DNA of 64,000 bases, from assembly GCA_900708905.1 (NCBI GenBank), contig CAADRB010000001.1, forward strand, positions 5,735,224 through 5,799,223, read 5' to 3'. Shown in pieces: positions 62,501 to 64,000 of the stretch. A program made the position numbers and the translations under genes. The notes below the pieces were generated by a model. That model did not search any database and had not been told where the DNA came from. It saw only the letters and a list, made by a program, of their open reading frames with translations. Position 1 is the first letter of the stretch, and each line of letters starts with the position of its first letter. This DNA is from Hymenolepis diminuta. Taxonomy: Eukaryota > Platyhelminthes > Cestoda > Cyclophyllidea > Hymenolepididae.

Positions 62501-63399
62501 TTATGTAAAGGATTTCGGGTAAATCAACTCCACACCATCGATTTCGCGAGCCAATTTCTTGACATATGCCATGAGGCAAACATGGAATGCTCTGGTTGGG
62601 ACTTGCTTAGCACGAATAAGTTTACCCAAGAGATGCTCGCAGACTTCTAGAGCCACATCCACTCTTTGGCTGGAGATCAAACGGTCCTATTTATAGAAAA
62701 GTTAGAATGAGAAATATTCTCCAAAATGGGCTTATTAGAAAATTATAAAATAACAATCTTGAATCTCTTAAATTCATTACTGACATAAGGATTTTAATGA
62801 CTTAGAAGAAATTTTCGTCTCATCAGAAGCATTCATAAAGATAATATCCTGATGAGTTTAATTAATCCCACCTTGCAAAATTGCATCTTAAATCGCTACA
62901 CATTTACTGCATTTTATTAAACTTTATTCGATGTCTCTAGAGTTAATTTTAATAAAAAGTAATTTCCCTAATATTACTCAATTGCATATTTCCATTTAGT
63001 AAAACTTTGTCAGAGTACCAATTCTGTTTGTAATTACATTTTCCACATCGGTTTACCCTTTTAATTTAAAAAACTTTACGATTAATTAATTTTAAGATGA
63101 ATAAATTTGGATCGATTTAAGTAGAACAAACGGCAAATTTTATTTCGATCAATTTAGGTTTGTTTACTTATTCACAATTGTTTTGTATTTTTCGTTCCAT
63201 GTGTTCATTCTCGGAGCCTCCAGAACGGCTATCAAGACCACATGTGTATAGCAAAGTATCTTAAACAGTATATAAAATTTGTATAAAAGCCACCGATAAT
63301 AAAATGACCTACCGAAAGTCGCTCGGGCATAACTGCAGCATCAGCTGAGGCAAAAAAAAGGATAGCAGAGGCAAAGACGACCAAAAAACAGGCAAACAT
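62501..63399 (-). CDS. Gene C: small secreted protein, two exons
   Basis: Minus-strand gene: exon 1 63313-63399 (29 residues), exon 2 62501-62686 (61 residues and stop), intron of 626 bases in phase 0 (donor TCG|gtaggt, acceptor tataaatag|GAC). Exon 1 is a signal peptide (FACFLVVFASAILFFASADA) followed by AVMPERLS, matching TVVHERLT of gene A. A longer in-frame reading begins only at TTG, so the ATG at 63399 is chosen. Exon 2 has SSQRVD, cysteines at exon-2 positions 16 and 37, and ends VELIYPKSFT. Intron size, exon size and residues make it the closest paralogue of A, though on the opposite strand. No AATAAA was found just past the stop. Function unknown. Confidence 0.85.
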
Positions 63400-63508
63400 C
63401 TCAACCGCAAAATTAGTTTTGAAATTAGCAAAAGCCAAGGCAGTTTCTCAATAGCCACACTGGCAAACAAAAAAGATCTATAAATTTTTTTTTCTCTCAA
63501 AAGTGAGT

Positions 63509-63542
63509 CTTTTATACCACTGAACTTTTTGTTGATTGGCTG
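63509..63542 (-). promoter_or_regulatory. Gene C promoter: CCAAT box and TATA box
   Basis: On the minus strand CAGCCAATCA (63542-63533) precedes TATAAAAG (63516-63509) by the same 26 bases. The 10-mer is identical to that of gene B, and a TCAG follows in the spacer of both. The ATG is 117 bases after the TATA start, the longest leader of the four. Confidence 0.75.
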
Positions 63543-63544
63543 GC

Positions 63545-64000
63545 TTTACATGAGTTGGTGAGCGGATGGACAGAGATGATTGAAGGTGGACCTATCAGTG
63601 ATGGCTGTTAATTATCATTTTGTGTAAGTTTAATCACCTTGATACTGTGCCGTGTCATATATGCATTTTTAGATATTAATTTACATATTATACACAAAAT
63701 TGGCCAAAAAAGTTACATGTATGGGTTTGAAGATCAAAAAACTTATAATATACATTTTTTAGCAAATCTTTGGTAAAAACTGCTCTTTCCCTTATCTTTA
63801 AGGATCAAAGAGCATTTTCTAGTCCATATTATTGAGGAATATTGTGATTGAGGAATAAAATGTGGGCATTCAATAGTACACTTATCAAAATTATCTCAAA
63901 AACAGATGAATGTTGTTTGATATCAGTAGTAAAGCTCAAGAATGAAATAGCCCAAGATGAGAAGGCTGCTACCACTTATTTCATCATTATTACTCTATAG
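63545..64000. other. No gene seen
   Basis: Sequence upstream of the gene C promoter to the window end; no open frame or motif. Confidence 0.5.

Noticed and set aside
62193..62579. 128-codon minus-strand frame
   Set aside because: Overlaps gene C exon 2 in another frame; a shadow.
1..64000. CRISPR arrays, operons, bacterial terminators, riboswitches
   Set aside because: None present; the sequence is eukaryotic in every visible respect.

Overview
The window looks like a piece of an AT-rich animal nuclear genome, most likely an arthropod. Reasons: GT-AG introns, TATA promoters (one with an arthropod-type TCAGTT initiator placed exactly where expected), AATAAA signals, and decayed Ty3/gypsy, mariner and possibly piggyBac elements. 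There are no operons or bacterial signals. The exact taxon cannot be read from the sequence. Two runs of N (15047-15551 and 45745-46579) are assembly gaps; long 'ORFs' across them are artefacts.

Most of the window is low-complexity intergenic or intronic DNA. Its clearest content is a set of four small two-exon genes for secreted proteins, called A, B, C and D here. D is alone at 19.2-21.5 kb (minus strand). A (55.4-56.3 kb, plus), B (58.4-59.0 kb, minus) and C (62.5-63.4 kb, minus) form a loose cluster at the right end. In each, exon 1 encodes a signal peptide plus a few residues, the intron is phase 0, and exon 2 encodes the mature protein. A and C have identical exon lengths (87 and 186 nt) and about half of the exon-2 residues match. 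A, B and C share an SSxRVD motif, two spaced cysteines and an ELI[YF]P end. All four promoters share a GCCAAT[CT]A box whose 10-mer begins exactly 26 bases before the TATA box. I do not recognise the family.

Other host-gene evidence is scattered single exons. The best is a duplicated pair of 121-nt exons on the minus strand (41602-41722 and 45016-45136) that resemble the start of an immunoglobulin domain. The copies differ at six exon positions, five of them amino-acid changing, while about 245 bases of adjoining intron look identical. Weaker exon candidates lie at 7662-7734, 37727-38034, 43374-43537, 47042-47290 and 57280-57403, and a set of related exon-like fragments lies at 36.8 kb and 53.9-54.4 kb.

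Mobile DNA, left to right: a gypsy integrase tail (5.7-6.0 kb, minus); a 79-bp non-autonomous DNA element with 24-bp inverted ends and an 8-bp target duplication (8160-8238); a possible piggyBac scrap (10.2-10.4 kb); a long decayed gypsy pol (25.9-28.3 kb, plus); a dead mariner (31.4-32.4 kb, plus); a 299-bp LTR with 93-bp inverted arms plus a primer-binding site (42.0-42.35 kb, minus), inserted in one copy of the Ig-exon duplication; and a larger relative of the 79-bp element (45678-46633) that contains the second assembly gap.
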